This document shows, piece by piece, positions 16,928-24,846 of a stretch of DNA of 64,000 nt. The DNA lies in the NCBI RefSeq assembly GCF_036226605.1, contig NZ_CP109000.1, positions 5,452,501 through 5,516,500 on the forward strand, given 5' to 3'. This stretch comes from Streptomyces sp. NBC_00704 (lineage in GTDB: Bacteria > Actinomycetota > Actinomycetes > Streptomycetales > Streptomycetaceae). The notes beneath the pieces were generated by a model. It was not told the DNA's origin. It saw only the letters and a program-made list of their open reading frames with translations, and searched no databases. Every line of letters starts with the position of its first letter. Position 1 is the stretch's first letter. A program made the translations under genes and the position numbers.

Positions 16928-16957
16928 GGCGGGTCCGGGGTTCCGGGCCCGCCTTTT
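16928..16957 (+). terminator. Terminator with short T tract
   Basis: Stem GGCGGGTCCGG/CCGGGCCCGCC with a 4-nt loop is followed directly by TTTT, one of the few canonical intrinsic terminators in the window. Confidence 0.8.
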
Positions 16958-16970
16958 CCGCACCCGTCAT

Positions 16971-17013
16971 GTCAACCATGGTTGACGGAAGCTCATTGTC
17001 AACGTAGGTTGAC
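16971..17013 (+). promoter_or_regulatory. Leaderless promoter overlapped by two matched GTCAAC-N4-GTTGAC operators
   Basis: Two inverted repeats share arms and spacing: GTCAAC-CATG-GTTGAC at 16971-16986 and GTCAAC-GTAG-GTTGAC at 16998-17013, 27 bp apart. TTGACG at 16982 (arm of the first) and TAGGTT at 17005 (inside the second) are separated by 17 bp, a good -35/-10 pair. The ATG of the HTH gene follows the -10 by 6 nt, so the mRNA is probably leaderless. A repressor bound to both sites would block both promoter elements. Confidence 0.75.
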
Positions 17014-17016
17014 GTC

Positions 17017-17226
17017 ATGACCGAAGCAACGGATCTCGCCGAGCGGGCCGGTGACCGCGATCCACGGGTCGGGCTGCGCGCCGTCGCGGCATTGCGCCGG
17101 CTGCTGGAGCAGCTGGAGGCGGTGCAGGTGCGCAGCGCGCGCAACCAGGGCTGGTCGTGGCAGGAGATCGCCGCGGAACTCGGGGTCACCAGGCAGGCCG
17201 TGCACAAGAAGTACGGGAGGCAATGA
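17017..17226 (+). CDS. Small helix-turn-helix protein
   Basis: A 69-residue protein. An N-terminal helix pair (RAVAALRRLLEQLEAVQVR) is followed by a helix-turn-helix, WQEIAAELGVTRQAVHKKYG. It resembles the small HTH proteins encoded beside Clp N-domain genes in actinobacteria. It probably binds the two palindromes overlapping its own promoter (inference). Its stop overlaps the Clp_N gene start as ATGA. Confidence 0.85.
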   Translation: MTEATDLAERAGDRDPRVGLRAVAALRRLLEQLEAVQVRSARNQGWSWQEIAAELGVTRQAVHKKYGRQ

Positions 17227-17831
17227 TGTTCGAGCGATTCACGAAGGACGCGCGCGCCGTGGTGCGGTCGGCGGCGGCGCACGCCGAACGGGCGGGCGCG
17301 CAGCGGGTGGAGGAGACGCATGTGCTGCTGGCCCTCCTCGACGGGAAGGCCGGCCGCGGCTCGTTCGCGCTGACCTCGCTCGGGCTGCCGCCGGGCGGAC
17401 GCGGGGACCTCGTACGGGACCTGGGCGAGGTGCGCCGCCGGGGCGGTCTCTCCCGGGCCGACGCCGACGCCCTGTCGGGGCTGGGCATCGACGTCGGCGA
17501 GATCGTCTCGCGGGTGGAGGAGGCGCACGGGGAGGGCGCGCTGGCGGCCGAGGGCCGGCAGGGTCCGGGCGCGCGCCTCTTCGGCGGACGGCCCTTCGAC
17601 CGCGGCGCCAGGGAACTGCTCACGGACACGCTGCGCATCGCCCTCGCCCGGCGCGAGCGGCAGATCGGCGACGAGCATCTGCTGCTCGCCCTCACCGCCC
17701 GCCGCGGCGTCCCCTCGGAGGTCCTCGCCGACCACGGCGTCACCTACACCGCCCTCACCCGCGTGCTGTACGGCGACGGGGGCCGGCGCGGAGGCGAGGG
17801 CGACGGAGACGTCACCGTCGTGGCCGGCTGA
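17223..17831 (+). CDS. Clp N-domain protein without ATPase
   Basis: A 202-residue protein made of two Clp repeat (Clp_N) modules. Repeat one is FERFTKDARAVVRSAAAHAE...VEETHVLLALL; repeat two is ARELLTDTLRIALARRE...IGDEHLLLALT. In ClpA/ClpC these repeats bind adaptors or substrates; no AAA+ module follows. It could act as an adaptor, decoy or ClpC regulator. Two adjacent ATGs (17223, 17226) are possible starts after GGGAGG. Coupled to the HTH gene by a 4-nt overlap. Confidence 0.88.
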   Translation: MMFERFTKDARAVVRSAAAHAERAGAQRVEETHVLLALLDGKAGRGSFALTSLGLPPGGRGDLVRDLGEVRRRGGLSRADADALSGLGIDVGEIVSRVEEAHGEGALAAEGRQGPGARLFGGRPFDRGARELLTDTLRIALARRERQIGDEHLLLALTARRGVPSEVLADHGVTYTALTRVLYGDGGRRGGEGDGDVTVVAG

Positions 17832-17869
17832 GAGGCCGGCCGGGGGCGGAGGGCAGGGGCGGGGGCCGA

Positions 17870-17889
17870 GGGCCCGTCGGGACGGGCCC
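17870..17889. terminator. Hairpin between convergent Clp_N and PadR genes
   Basis: GGGCCCGTC and GACGGGCCC form a compact inverted repeat in the 62-nt gap between convergent genes. Confidence 0.6.
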
Positions 17890-17893
17890 CCGG

Positions 17894-19120
17894 TCAGGAG
17901 GTCGGGTTGCGGAGCACCACGCCGATGTGGGCCGCCGCCGTCGACAGATGACGGCGCGCCTCGCGCAGCTGTCCGGCGGTGACGCCGTGGTCGCGGGCCG
18001 CGTCGCGGATGTCGTCGCGGAAGCGGTCGAGGAGGCGGTCCAGGTCACGGGCGGGGTCGCCGCCGAGGTCCTCGTGGGCCCAGGCCGGCTCGTACTCGGC
18101 GGGGAAGTCCTCCGGGGTGCGGGCGTACTCCGCAGCGGCGTCCGCCGCGGTCTGAGTGGATCCGGCCGCCTTCACGAACGACGGGCCCTGCGACGAAGCC
18201 TGAGACGAAGGGGACTCGGGTGAAGGGGCCTCGGGCGACGGGGCCTCGGGCGAAGGGGGCGTAGGGGTCTGTGCGGACGACGCCGGGGCCGGGCCCGTGG
18301 CGCCGGGGCGGCCGAAGCCGAAGTCCCTGCCGTACTCGCGCCCGAAGTCCTTGCCGAACTCGCCGAACTCCTTGGCGAGTTCCGTCAGGCCCTCGCGGAC
18401 GCCCGTCGGCCAGTCGCCCCGGGTGAAGTGGTCCTGGACCTGTTCCTGCACCCGGCGCGCTATGCGCTGGACCTCTTCCTGGGCCTGGGAACGCGCCGTG
18501 TCCTGCGCTTCCTTGGCCTGGCGCCGGGCCCGCTGGGCCTCCTCGCGGGCCCGGCGGCTCTCGTCCTTGGCCCGGCGCGCCTGCTCCTTCCACTCCTGCT
18601 TGACGCGGCGCATCTCCTCCTTGGCGGCCTGCCACGCCTCCCGGTCCCCGAACTCCCCGAACTCGCCGAACTGGCCGGACTCGCCGGGACCCCCGGACCC
18701 GCCGCGGTCCGCGGCGCCCGTGCCCCCGCCCCTGCGGGCCTGGGAGGCCGCCGCCCGCATCTCGCGCCGCAGATCGCCCGCCGCGCCGCGCACGTCGGCC
18801 CTGATCTCCGCGGCCAGCTCGGCGACCGACTCGCGGATCTCCAGCTCCAGATCCGCCAGCTCGCCGCTGCGGTCGGCCAGTTCGGCCCGGCCCGCGTCGG
18901 TGATGGCGTACACCTTGCGGCCGCCCTCGGTGGTGTGGGTGACCAGGCCCTCGGTCTCCAGCTTGGCCAGCCGCGGGTACACGGTGCCGGCCGACGGCGC
19001 GTACAGCCCCTGGAAGCGCTCCTCCAGCAGGCGGATCACCTCGTAGCCGTGGCGCGGCGCTTCGTCCAGGAGTTTCAGCAGGTAGAGGCGCAGGCGGCCA
19101 TGGGCGAAGACGGGAGGCAT
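17894..19120 (-). CDS. PadR-family regulator with long C-terminal extension
   Basis: A 408-residue protein. Residues 1-85 are a PadR winged helix (LKLLDEAPRHGYEVIRLLEERF, then GTVYPRLAKLETEGLV). Typical PadR proteins are 110-190 residues. Here residues 85-130 and 165-230 are charged helical or coiled-coil segments (QARRAKDESRRAREEAQRAR), then GEFGEFG repeats, a Pro/Ser/Glu linker (APSPEAPSPE), and a conserved C-terminal segment ending RHLSTAAAHIGVVLRNPTS. It starts 1 nt after the DUF4097 stop, so the pair form an operon, probably autoregulated through the palindrome at 20104-20137. Confidence 0.88.
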   Translation of the reverse strand: MPPVFAHGRLRLYLLKLLDEAPRHGYEVIRLLEERFQGLYAPSAGTVYPRLAKLETEGLVTHTTEGGRKVYAITDAGRAELADRSGELADLELEIRESVAELAAEIRADVRGAAGDLRREMRAAASQARRGGGTGAADRGGSGGPGESGQFGEFGEFGDREAWQAAKEEMRRVKQEWKEQARRAKDESRRAREEAQRARRQAKEAQDTARSQAQEEVQRIARRVQEQVQDHFTRGDWPTGVREGLTELAKEFGEFGKDFGREYGRDFGFGRPGATGPAPASSAQTPTPPSPEAPSPEAPSPESPSSQASSQGPSFVKAAGSTQTAADAAAEYARTPEDFPAEYEPAWAHEDLGGDPARDLDRLLDRFRDDIRDAARDHGVTAGQLREARRHLSTAAAHIGVVLRNPTS

Positions 19121-19121
19121 C

Positions 19122-20066
19122 TCAGAGCACCTTCTTGTCGGTCGTGCTGTCGGCCGGGGCGCCGGAGGCGTTCTCGCCGCCGGGGCCGCGATCGGCGTCG
19201 TCGCGAGGGCCGGGGCGCGGCCCGGACCGCCCTTCGCCCCGCGCGTCGGTGTGCGGCTCGTCCGCCGCGGGCCTGCGCAGCAGGGCGATCGAGCCGGAGA
19301 CCGTGGTGGCCTTCAGGCTGCCGTTGCCCGCGCCCAGCCGGCCGGTGATGCGCTTGGCGCCCCACTGCCCGCTGACCCGCAGATCCTCGAAGGCGTTGGA
19401 GACCGAGCCGCTCGCGGTGTTCGCCTCCACCCGGGCGTCGGCCGGGTGGGGCAGCCTGATGGCGATCTCGCCCGAGACGCTCGTCAGGTTGATGCCGGCG
19501 GGCCGGCCCGTCGGATCCAGGTCGACGATCATCGAACCGCTGACGGAGTCGGCCTTCACGGAGGAGCCCGCCTCGACCACGGTCAGATCGCCGGAGACGG
19601 AGTTGAAGCGCAGGTCGCCGGTGAGGGCCTGGGCGTCCACACGTCCCGAGACGGTGTCCGCGCGCACCGGCCCCGCGAGCCCCACCAGGGTCGTGTCGCC
19701 GTTGACGCCCTTCACGTCGGTCGGGCCGTCGATGCCCGAGACCACCGCCCCGGCGCTCACCACGCCCACCTCCACGCGGGTGCCGGCCGGCACGGCGAGC
19801 GAGACGACGGCGCTGCGCCGCCAGCCCTTGCGGTCGAGCCACTTGAGGAAGCCCTTCCAGGGCAGGTCCTCGTACGCCACCGTCAGGGTCCCGTCGCGAT
19901 GGCTCACCACCAGGGGCGGTCCCTCGATGCGGGACACCTCCAGGCGGGCCGTTCTCTCGTCGGTGCCCACCACGTTCACGGTGCCGTCGACGATGCGCAC
20001 GTGCAGTTCGTGCACGGGCTCGTCGAAGGAGAGCTTCCTCGGCTCGGCGACGGACCACTCGGACAT
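19122..20066 (-). CDS. DUF4097 beta-strand-repeat protein
   Basis: A 314-residue protein whose centre is a run of beta-helix-like repeats with the recurring motif VSG (DTVSGRVDAQ, NSVSGDLTVV, DSVSGSMIVD, TSVSGEIAIR, NTASGSVSNA). This is the DUF4097/adhesin-like fold. No signal peptide or membrane helix is visible, so it is cytoplasmic or non-classically placed. The last 50 residues are disordered. GGAGG precedes the ATG at 20066; a further in-frame start 18 codons upstream is less likely. Commonly paired with PadR in Streptomyces; role unknown. Confidence 0.87.
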   Translation of the reverse strand: MSEWSVAEPRKLSFDEPVHELHVRIVDGTVNVVGTDERTARLEVSRIEGPPLVVSHRDGTLTVAYEDLPWKGFLKWLDRKGWRRSAVVSLAVPAGTRVEVGVVSAGAVVSGIDGPTDVKGVNGDTTLVGLAGPVRADTVSGRVDAQALTGDLRFNSVSGDLTVVEAGSSVKADSVSGSMIVDLDPTGRPAGINLTSVSGEIAIRLPHPADARVEANTASGSVSNAFEDLRVSGQWGAKRITGRLGAGNGSLKATTVSGSIALLRRPAADEPHTDARGEGRSGPRPGPRDDADRGPGGENASGAPADSTTDKKVL

Positions 20067-20103
20067 GGTGCGGACCTCCTCCACGATGGTGACACGACAC
20101 GCC

Positions 20104-20137
20104 ATATCGCGTCTCCCGGAAAACACGATATATCGCG
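20104..20137 (-). promoter_or_regulatory. Candidate PadR operator (CGATATATCG palindrome plus ATATCGCG direct repeat)
   Basis: A perfect palindrome CGATATATCG occupies 20126-20135, and ATATCGCG recurs at 20104 and 20130, 26 bp apart. AT-rich words like these are rare in this genome and lie just upstream of the DUF4097-PadR operon start. They are a likely autoregulatory site. Confidence 0.65.
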
Positions 20138-20207
20138 GAGTCCGAAAGTCAAGCCGCTCGATCCAGGGAGCGACTCCCGCCCCACTGGGCAACTCCGAGA
20201 ACGCGAA

Positions 20208-20231
20208 GAGGGGCGTCTTTCGACGCCCCTC
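20208..20231 (-). terminator. Terminator of the DUF6104 gene
   Basis: A perfect 10-bp stem GAGGGGCGTC/GACGCCCCTC with a TTTC loop lies about 60 nt beyond the stop of the small gene on the minus strand. Confidence 0.8.
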
Positions 20232-20290
20232 CGTGCGCGGGTGCTGCCCGGCTGTCCGGCTGCCTGACTGCCCGTCGGTCCGCGCGTCGC

Positions 20291-20473
20291 CTACTCGTCG
20301 TCCTCGTCGTCGTCGAGCCGCGCGAGCCACGTCGCCAGGCGCTCCACCGGTACCTCGAAGTCCGGATTCAGGTCGACGAACGTCCGCAGCTGCTCGGCGA
20401 GCCACTCGAAGGTGACCTCCTCCTCGCCGCGCCGCTTCTCGAGTTCCTCGATTCCGCGATCGGTGAAGTACAT
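20291..20473 (-). CDS. DUF6104 family small protein
   Basis: A 60-residue acidic protein starting MYFTDRGIEELEKRRGEEEV and ending in a run of Asp/Glu (DDDEDDE). I recognise it as the small Streptomyces protein usually found immediately downstream of the kgd/sucA gene. No catalytic motif; likely helical. Function unknown. Confidence 0.8.
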   Translation of the reverse strand: MYFTDRGIEELEKRRGEEEVTFEWLAEQLRTFVDLNPDFEVPVERLATWLARLDDDEDDE

Positions 20474-20678
20474 GGATCGTGCTCCGTGGGTGGGTCGCAG
20501 GGACAGGGTTCCCCCCTCGGGGGAAGGGCCCCTCGTTCCCGTGAGGGAGGAAAGGGCCGCTCTCCGGTGCGGAGGGGACAGGAAAAGGATAGGCGCGCGG
20601 GGGGACGGGGAGGCGGGGGAGTGCCCTGAGCGGTGAGCACGCCGAACCCCGGGCCGTCCGGCGGCGGCGCCGCACGCG

Positions 20679-20722
20679 GAAGGGCCCGTGCCCCGGAAGC
20701 CTCTCCGGGGCACGGGCCCTTC
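20679..20722 (-). terminator. Terminator of kgd
   Basis: A perfect 19-bp stem (GAAGGGCCCGTGCCCCGGA and complement) with a 6-nt loop starts 18 nt past the kgd stop. Confidence 0.9.
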
Positions 20723-20740
20723 GCCGTGCCGTGGCCGGGA

Positions 20741-23700
20741 CTACGCCTCGAACACCTCACGCACCAGCTGCTCCTGCTCCGCCTGGTGACGCTTGGCCGA
20801 GCCGACCGCCGGGGACGAGCCGTGCGGGCGCGAGATGCGGCGCAGGCGCTCGCCGTGCGGCACGTCCGCGCCGACCGCGAGGTCCAGGTGGTCGATCAGG
20901 TTCAGGGCGATGAACGGCCAGGCGCCCTGGTTGGCCGGCTCCTCCTGGGCCCACAGGTACTTCTCGGCGTTCGGGTACTTGTTGACCTCGGCCTGGACCT
21001 CCGCGCCGGGCAGCGGGTACAGCCGCTCCAGCCGGATGATCGCCGTGTCCGTGACCCCGCGCTTCTGACGCTCGGCGTCCAGGTCGTAGTAGACCTTGCC
21101 GGCGCAGAAGACGACCTTCTTGACCGCGTTCGGGTCCACCGAGGCGTCGCCGATGACCGGGCGGAACTGGCCCGAGGTGAACTCCTCCGCCTTCGACGCG
21201 GCGGCCTTCAGGCGCAGCATCGACTTCGGGGTGAAGACCACCAGCGGCTTGTGGTGCGGGTTGTGCACCTGCCACCGCAGGAGGTGGAAGTAGTTCGACG
21301 GGAGCGTGGGCATCGCGACCGTCATGTTGTTCTGCGCGCACAGCTGGAGGAAGCGCTCGACGCGGGCCGAGGAGTGGTCCGGGCCCTGGCCCTCGTAGCC
21401 GTGCGGCAGCAGCAGGGTGACGCCGGACGTCTGGCCCCACTTCTGCTCGGCGGCCGAGATGTACTCGTCGACGACCGTCTGCGCGCCGTTGACGAAGTCG
21501 CCGAACTGCGCCTCCCACATCACGAGCGCGTCCGGGCGGGCCAGCGAGTAGCCGTACTCGAAGCCCATGACCGCGTACTCGGACAGCAGCGAGTTGTAGA
21601 CGTTGTAGCGCGCCTGCTCGTCGGCGAGGTACTGGAGCGGGGTGTGCTCCTCGCCGGTCTCGCGGTCGATGAGGACCGCGTGCCGCTGGCCGAAGGTGCC
21701 GCGCTGCGAGTCCTGGCCGGACAGCCGGACCGGGGTGCCCTCCAGGAGCAGGGAGCCCACCGCGAGCGTCTCGCCCATGCCCCAGTCGATCGTCCCGTCC
21801 TCGACCATCGTGGCGCGACGCTGCAACTGGGGCAGCAGACGAGGGTGCACGTGGAAGTAGTCGGGGATGTTGACCTGGGACTCGGCGATGCGCTTGACGA
21901 CCTCCGTGGAGATCGCGGTGTTCACGGCGACCGGGAACTCGGCCTGCGGGTCCGACACCGGGCCGGCGCTCGGCTGGGCGGTGACGGCCTCGCGGACCTC
22001 CGTGAAGACCTTCTCCAGCTGGCCCTGGTAGTCCTGGAGCGCCTGTTCGGCCTCTTCCAGGGTGATGTCGCCGCGACCGATGAGGGACTCGGTGTACAGC
22101 TTGCGCACCGAGCGCTTCTTGTCGATCAGGTCGTACATCAGCGGCTGGGTGAAGGCCGGGTTGTCCGACTCGTTGTGACCGCGGCGGCGGTAGCAGATGA
22201 GGTCGATCACCACGTCCTTGTTGAACGCCTGGCGGAACTCGAACGCCAGACGCGCGACGCGCACCACGGCCTCCGGGTCGTCGCCGTTCACGTGGAAGAT
22301 CGGGGCCTCGATCATGCGGGCCACGTCGGTGGCGTACATCGACGAGCGCGAGGACTCCGGGGCGGCCGTGAAGCCGACCTGGTTGTTGATGACGATGTGG
22401 ACCGTGCCGCCGGTGCGGTATCCGCGCAGCTGCGACATGTTCAGCGTCTCGGCCACCACGCCCTGGCCCGCGAAGGCCGCGTCGCCGTGCAGGGCGACCG
22501 GCAGGACCGTGAAGTCCGAGCCGCCCTTGTTGATGATGTCCTGCTTGGCGCGGGCGATGCCCTCGATGACCGGGTCGACCGTCTCCAGGTGGGAGGGGTT
22601 CGCGGCCAGCGACACCTTGATCTGCTCGCCGTCCAGGCCGGTGAAGGTCCCCTCGGCGCCCAGGTGGTACTTGACGTCGCCGGAGCCGTGCATCGACTTC
22701 GGGTCGAGGTTGCCCTCGAACTCGCGGAAGATCTGCGCGTACGACTTGCCGACGATGTTCGCGAGGACGTTGAGGCGGCCGCGGTGGGCCATGCCGATGA
22801 CGACCTCGTCCAGGCGGGACTCGGCGGCCGAGTCCAGCACCGCGTCGAGCAGCGGGATGACGGACTCGCCGCCCTCGAGCGAGAAGCGCTTCTGGCCGAC
22901 GTACTTCGTCTGGAGGAACGTCTCGAAGGCCTCCGCCGCGTTCAGCCGGCGCAGGATGCGCAGCTGCTCCTCGCGCTCCGGCTTGGTGTGCGGGCGCTCG
23001 ATGCGGTCCTGGATCCAGCGGCGCTGCTTGGGGTCCTGGATGTGCATGAACTCGACGCCGGTGGTGCGGCAGTACGAGTCGCGCAGCACGCCGAGGATGT
23101 CGCGCAGCTTCATCAGGGACTTGCCGGAGAACCCGCCGACGGCGAACTCGCGCTCCAGGTCCCACAGGGTGAGCCCGTGCTCGGTGATGTCGAGGTCGGG
23201 GTGCTTGCGCTGGCGGTACTCCAGCGGGTCGGTGTCGGCCATGACGTGGCCGCGGACCCGGTAGGAGTGGATCAGCTCGAAGACGCGGGCGGCCTTGGTG
23301 ACGTCGTCGTCGTGGCTGGCGTCGATGTCCTTGAGCCAGCGGACCGGCTCGTAGGGGATGCGCAGCGCCTCGAAGATCTCGTCGAAGAAGCCGTTCTCGC
23401 CGAGGAGGAGGTTCGCGACGATCCGCAGGAACTCGCCGGAGGCCGCGCCCTGGATGACCCGGTGGTCGTAGGTCGACGTGAGCGTCATGACCTTCGAGAT
23501 GCCGAGCTTGTTCAGGGTGTCCTGGCTGGTGCCCTGGAACTCCGCCGGGTAGTCCATGGAGCCGACGCCCATGATGACCGACTGGCCGGGCATCAGACGC
23601 GGCACGGAGTGCACGGTGCCGAGGCCGCCGGGGTTGGTCAGGGAGACCGTGACGCCGGTGAAGTCGTCCATCGTCAGCTTGCCGTCGCGGGCGCGGCGGA

Positions 23701-24544
23701 CGATGTCCTCATAGGCCTGCCAGAACTCGAAGAAGTTCAGGGTCTCGGCCTTCTTGATGCCGGCGACGACGAGCTGGCGGTCGCCGTTGGGCTTCACCAG
23801 GTCGATGGCCAGGCCGAAGTTGACGTGCGCCGGCTTGACGAGGGTGGGCTTCCCGTCCTTCTCCGCGTAGTGCCAGTTCATCGACGGCATCGCCTTGATG
23901 GCCTGCACCATCGCGAAGCCGATCAGGTGCGTGAAGGAGATCTTCCCGCCCCGGGCGCGCTTGAGGTGGTTGTTGATGACGATGCGGTTGTCGAACAGCA
24001 GCTTCACCGGGACCGCGCGCACGGACGTGGCCGTGGGCAGCTCCAGCGAGGCGTTCATGTTCTTGGCGACCGCGGCGGACGGACCGCGCAGCGTCACGAA
24101 CTCGGGGCCCTCGGGGGAGGCGGGCGCCGTGGCGGCGGGCGCGGGCTTCGCGGCGGCGGCCGGGCGGGCGGCGGGAGCCGCCTTCGCCGGAGCCGGAGCG
24201 GCGGCCGCGGGCTTCGCGACGGCGGCCGGAGCGGGAGCCGGGGCGGCGGGGGCCGCGGCGGCGGGCGCCGGCTGGGCGGGAGCGGCGGGGGCCGCGGGCG
24301 CGGTGGTGGTCGCTGCGGCCCCCGCGGCCGCAGTACCCGCCGGAGCCGAGGGAGCGGCCGCTCCTGGCTTGTAGTCGGCGAAGAAGTCCCACCAGGCGCG
24401 GTCTACCGAATTCGGGTCCTGGAGGTACTGCTGATAGATCTCGTCGACGAGCCACTCGTTCGGCCCGAACGCGGCAGCGGGGTTCTTGCCCGCTTGGTCT
24501 GCGTCGGTCGAGATGCTGGAGTTACTGGGGGACTGTGGCGACAC
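20741..24544 (-). CDS. kgd: Multifunctional 2-oxoglutarate decarboxylase / dehydrogenase (E2-E1 fusion)
   Basis: A 1267-residue actinobacterial 2-oxoglutarate enzyme of the TCA cycle. A short N-terminal helix region (NEWLVDEIYQQYLQDPN) precedes an Ala/Pro-rich linker (about 60-120). An E2-like succinyltransferase core follows, with the active-site segment TYDHRVIQGAASG. The thiamine-diphosphate E1 domain contains MAHRGRLNVLAN, HGDAAFAGQGVV and GHNESDNP. No lipoyl domain is present, as in Mycobacterium Kgd, so the lipoyl group must come from another protein and an FHA-type inhibitor may control it. I use GTG at 24544 (VSPQSPSNSS). A two-component system lies just upstream on the same strand. 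Confidence 0.95.
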   Translation of the reverse strand: MSPQSPSNSSISTDADQAGKNPAAAFGPNEWLVDEIYQQYLQDPNSVDRAWWDFFADYKPGAAAPSAPAGTAAAGAAATTTAPAAPAAPAQPAPAAAAPAAPAPAPAAVAKPAAAAPAPAKAAPAARPAAAAKPAPAATAPASPEGPEFVTLRGPSAAVAKNMNASLELPTATSVRAVPVKLLFDNRIVINNHLKRARGGKISFTHLIGFAMVQAIKAMPSMNWHYAEKDGKPTLVKPAHVNFGLAIDLVKPNGDRQLVVAGIKKAETLNFFEFWQAYEDIVRRARDGKLTMDDFTGVTVSLTNPGGLGTVHSVPRLMPGQSVIMGVGSMDYPAEFQGTSQDTLNKLGISKVMTLTSTYDHRVIQGAASGEFLRIVANLLLGENGFFDEIFEALRIPYEPVRWLKDIDASHDDDVTKAARVFELIHSYRVRGHVMADTDPLEYRQRKHPDLDITEHGLTLWDLEREFAVGGFSGKSLMKLRDILGVLRDSYCRTTGVEFMHIQDPKQRRWIQDRIERPHTKPEREEQLRILRRLNAAEAFETFLQTKYVGQKRFSLEGGESVIPLLDAVLDSAAESRLDEVVIGMAHRGRLNVLANIVGKSYAQIFREFEGNLDPKSMHGSGDVKYHLGAEGTFTGLDGEQIKVSLAANPSHLETVDPVIEGIARAKQDIINKGGSDFTVLPVALHGDAAFAGQGVVAETLNMSQLRGYRTGGTVHIVINNQVGFTAAPESSRSSMYATDVARMIEAPIFHVNGDDPEAVVRVARLAFEFRQAFNKDVVIDLICYRRRGHNESDNPAFTQPLMYDLIDKKRSVRKLYTESLIGRGDITLEEAEQALQDYQGQLEKVFTEVREAVTAQPSAGPVSDPQAEFPVAVNTAISTEVVKRIAESQVNIPDYFHVHPRLLPQLQRRATMVEDGTIDWGMGETLAVGSLLLEGTPVRLSGQDSQRGTFGQRHAVLIDRETGEEHTPLQYLADEQARYNVYNSLLSEYAVMGFEYGYSLARPDALVMWEAQFGDFVNGAQTVVDEYISAAEQKWGQTSGVTLLLPHGYEGQGPDHSSARVERFLQLCAQNNMTVAMPTLPSNYFHLLRWQVHNPHHKPLVVFTPKSMLRLKAAASKAEEFTSGQFRPVIGDASVDPNAVKKVVFCAGKVYYDLDAERQKRGVTDTAIIRLERLYPLPGAEVQAEVNKYPNAEKYLWAQEEPANQGAWPFIALNLIDHLDLAVGADVPHGERLRRISRPHGSSPAVGSAKRHQAEQEQLVREVFEA

Positions 24545-24788
24545 GGCGGCAACCGCCCTCTTCCGCTTCACAAGGTGATGGACAGCGGGAATAAAGGCTA
24601 CGCCCCCTGGAGGGGGAAGGTCAGGCCGGGCCCGTCCATCGTCGTGTAAGTCACATCGCGGAGCGTGTTTCGGGGGCGGAAATGGCGGGAAACAAGCGCG
24701 GTTGTGCGTCACCGGGTACGCATGGGGCAGGGCGTCGCACGCAGAACGCGCGCACCCCGGCCGACCTGCGCCGGTGTCCCGCCGGATG

Positions 24789-24818
24789 CCACGTGTCCGA
24801 GTACCCGGACATACGTGG
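24789..24818 (-). promoter_or_regulatory. Inverted repeat between the sensor kinase gene and kgd
   Basis: CCACGTGTCCG and CGGACATACGTGG form a near-perfect dyad (2-nt bulge) 28 nt past the kinase stop. It could be the kinase terminator or an operator in the kgd upstream region. Nothing else recognisable lies in 24545-24846. Confidence 0.5.
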
Positions 24819-24846
24819 ATCTTGAGGCTCCGGTGCGAACTTTACG

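Noticed and set aside
20633..24649. A 1338-codon plus-strand ORF
   Set aside because: It is antisense to kgd, with Val/Gly/Asp/Arg-rich low-complexity translation typical of the complementary frame of a high-GC gene.
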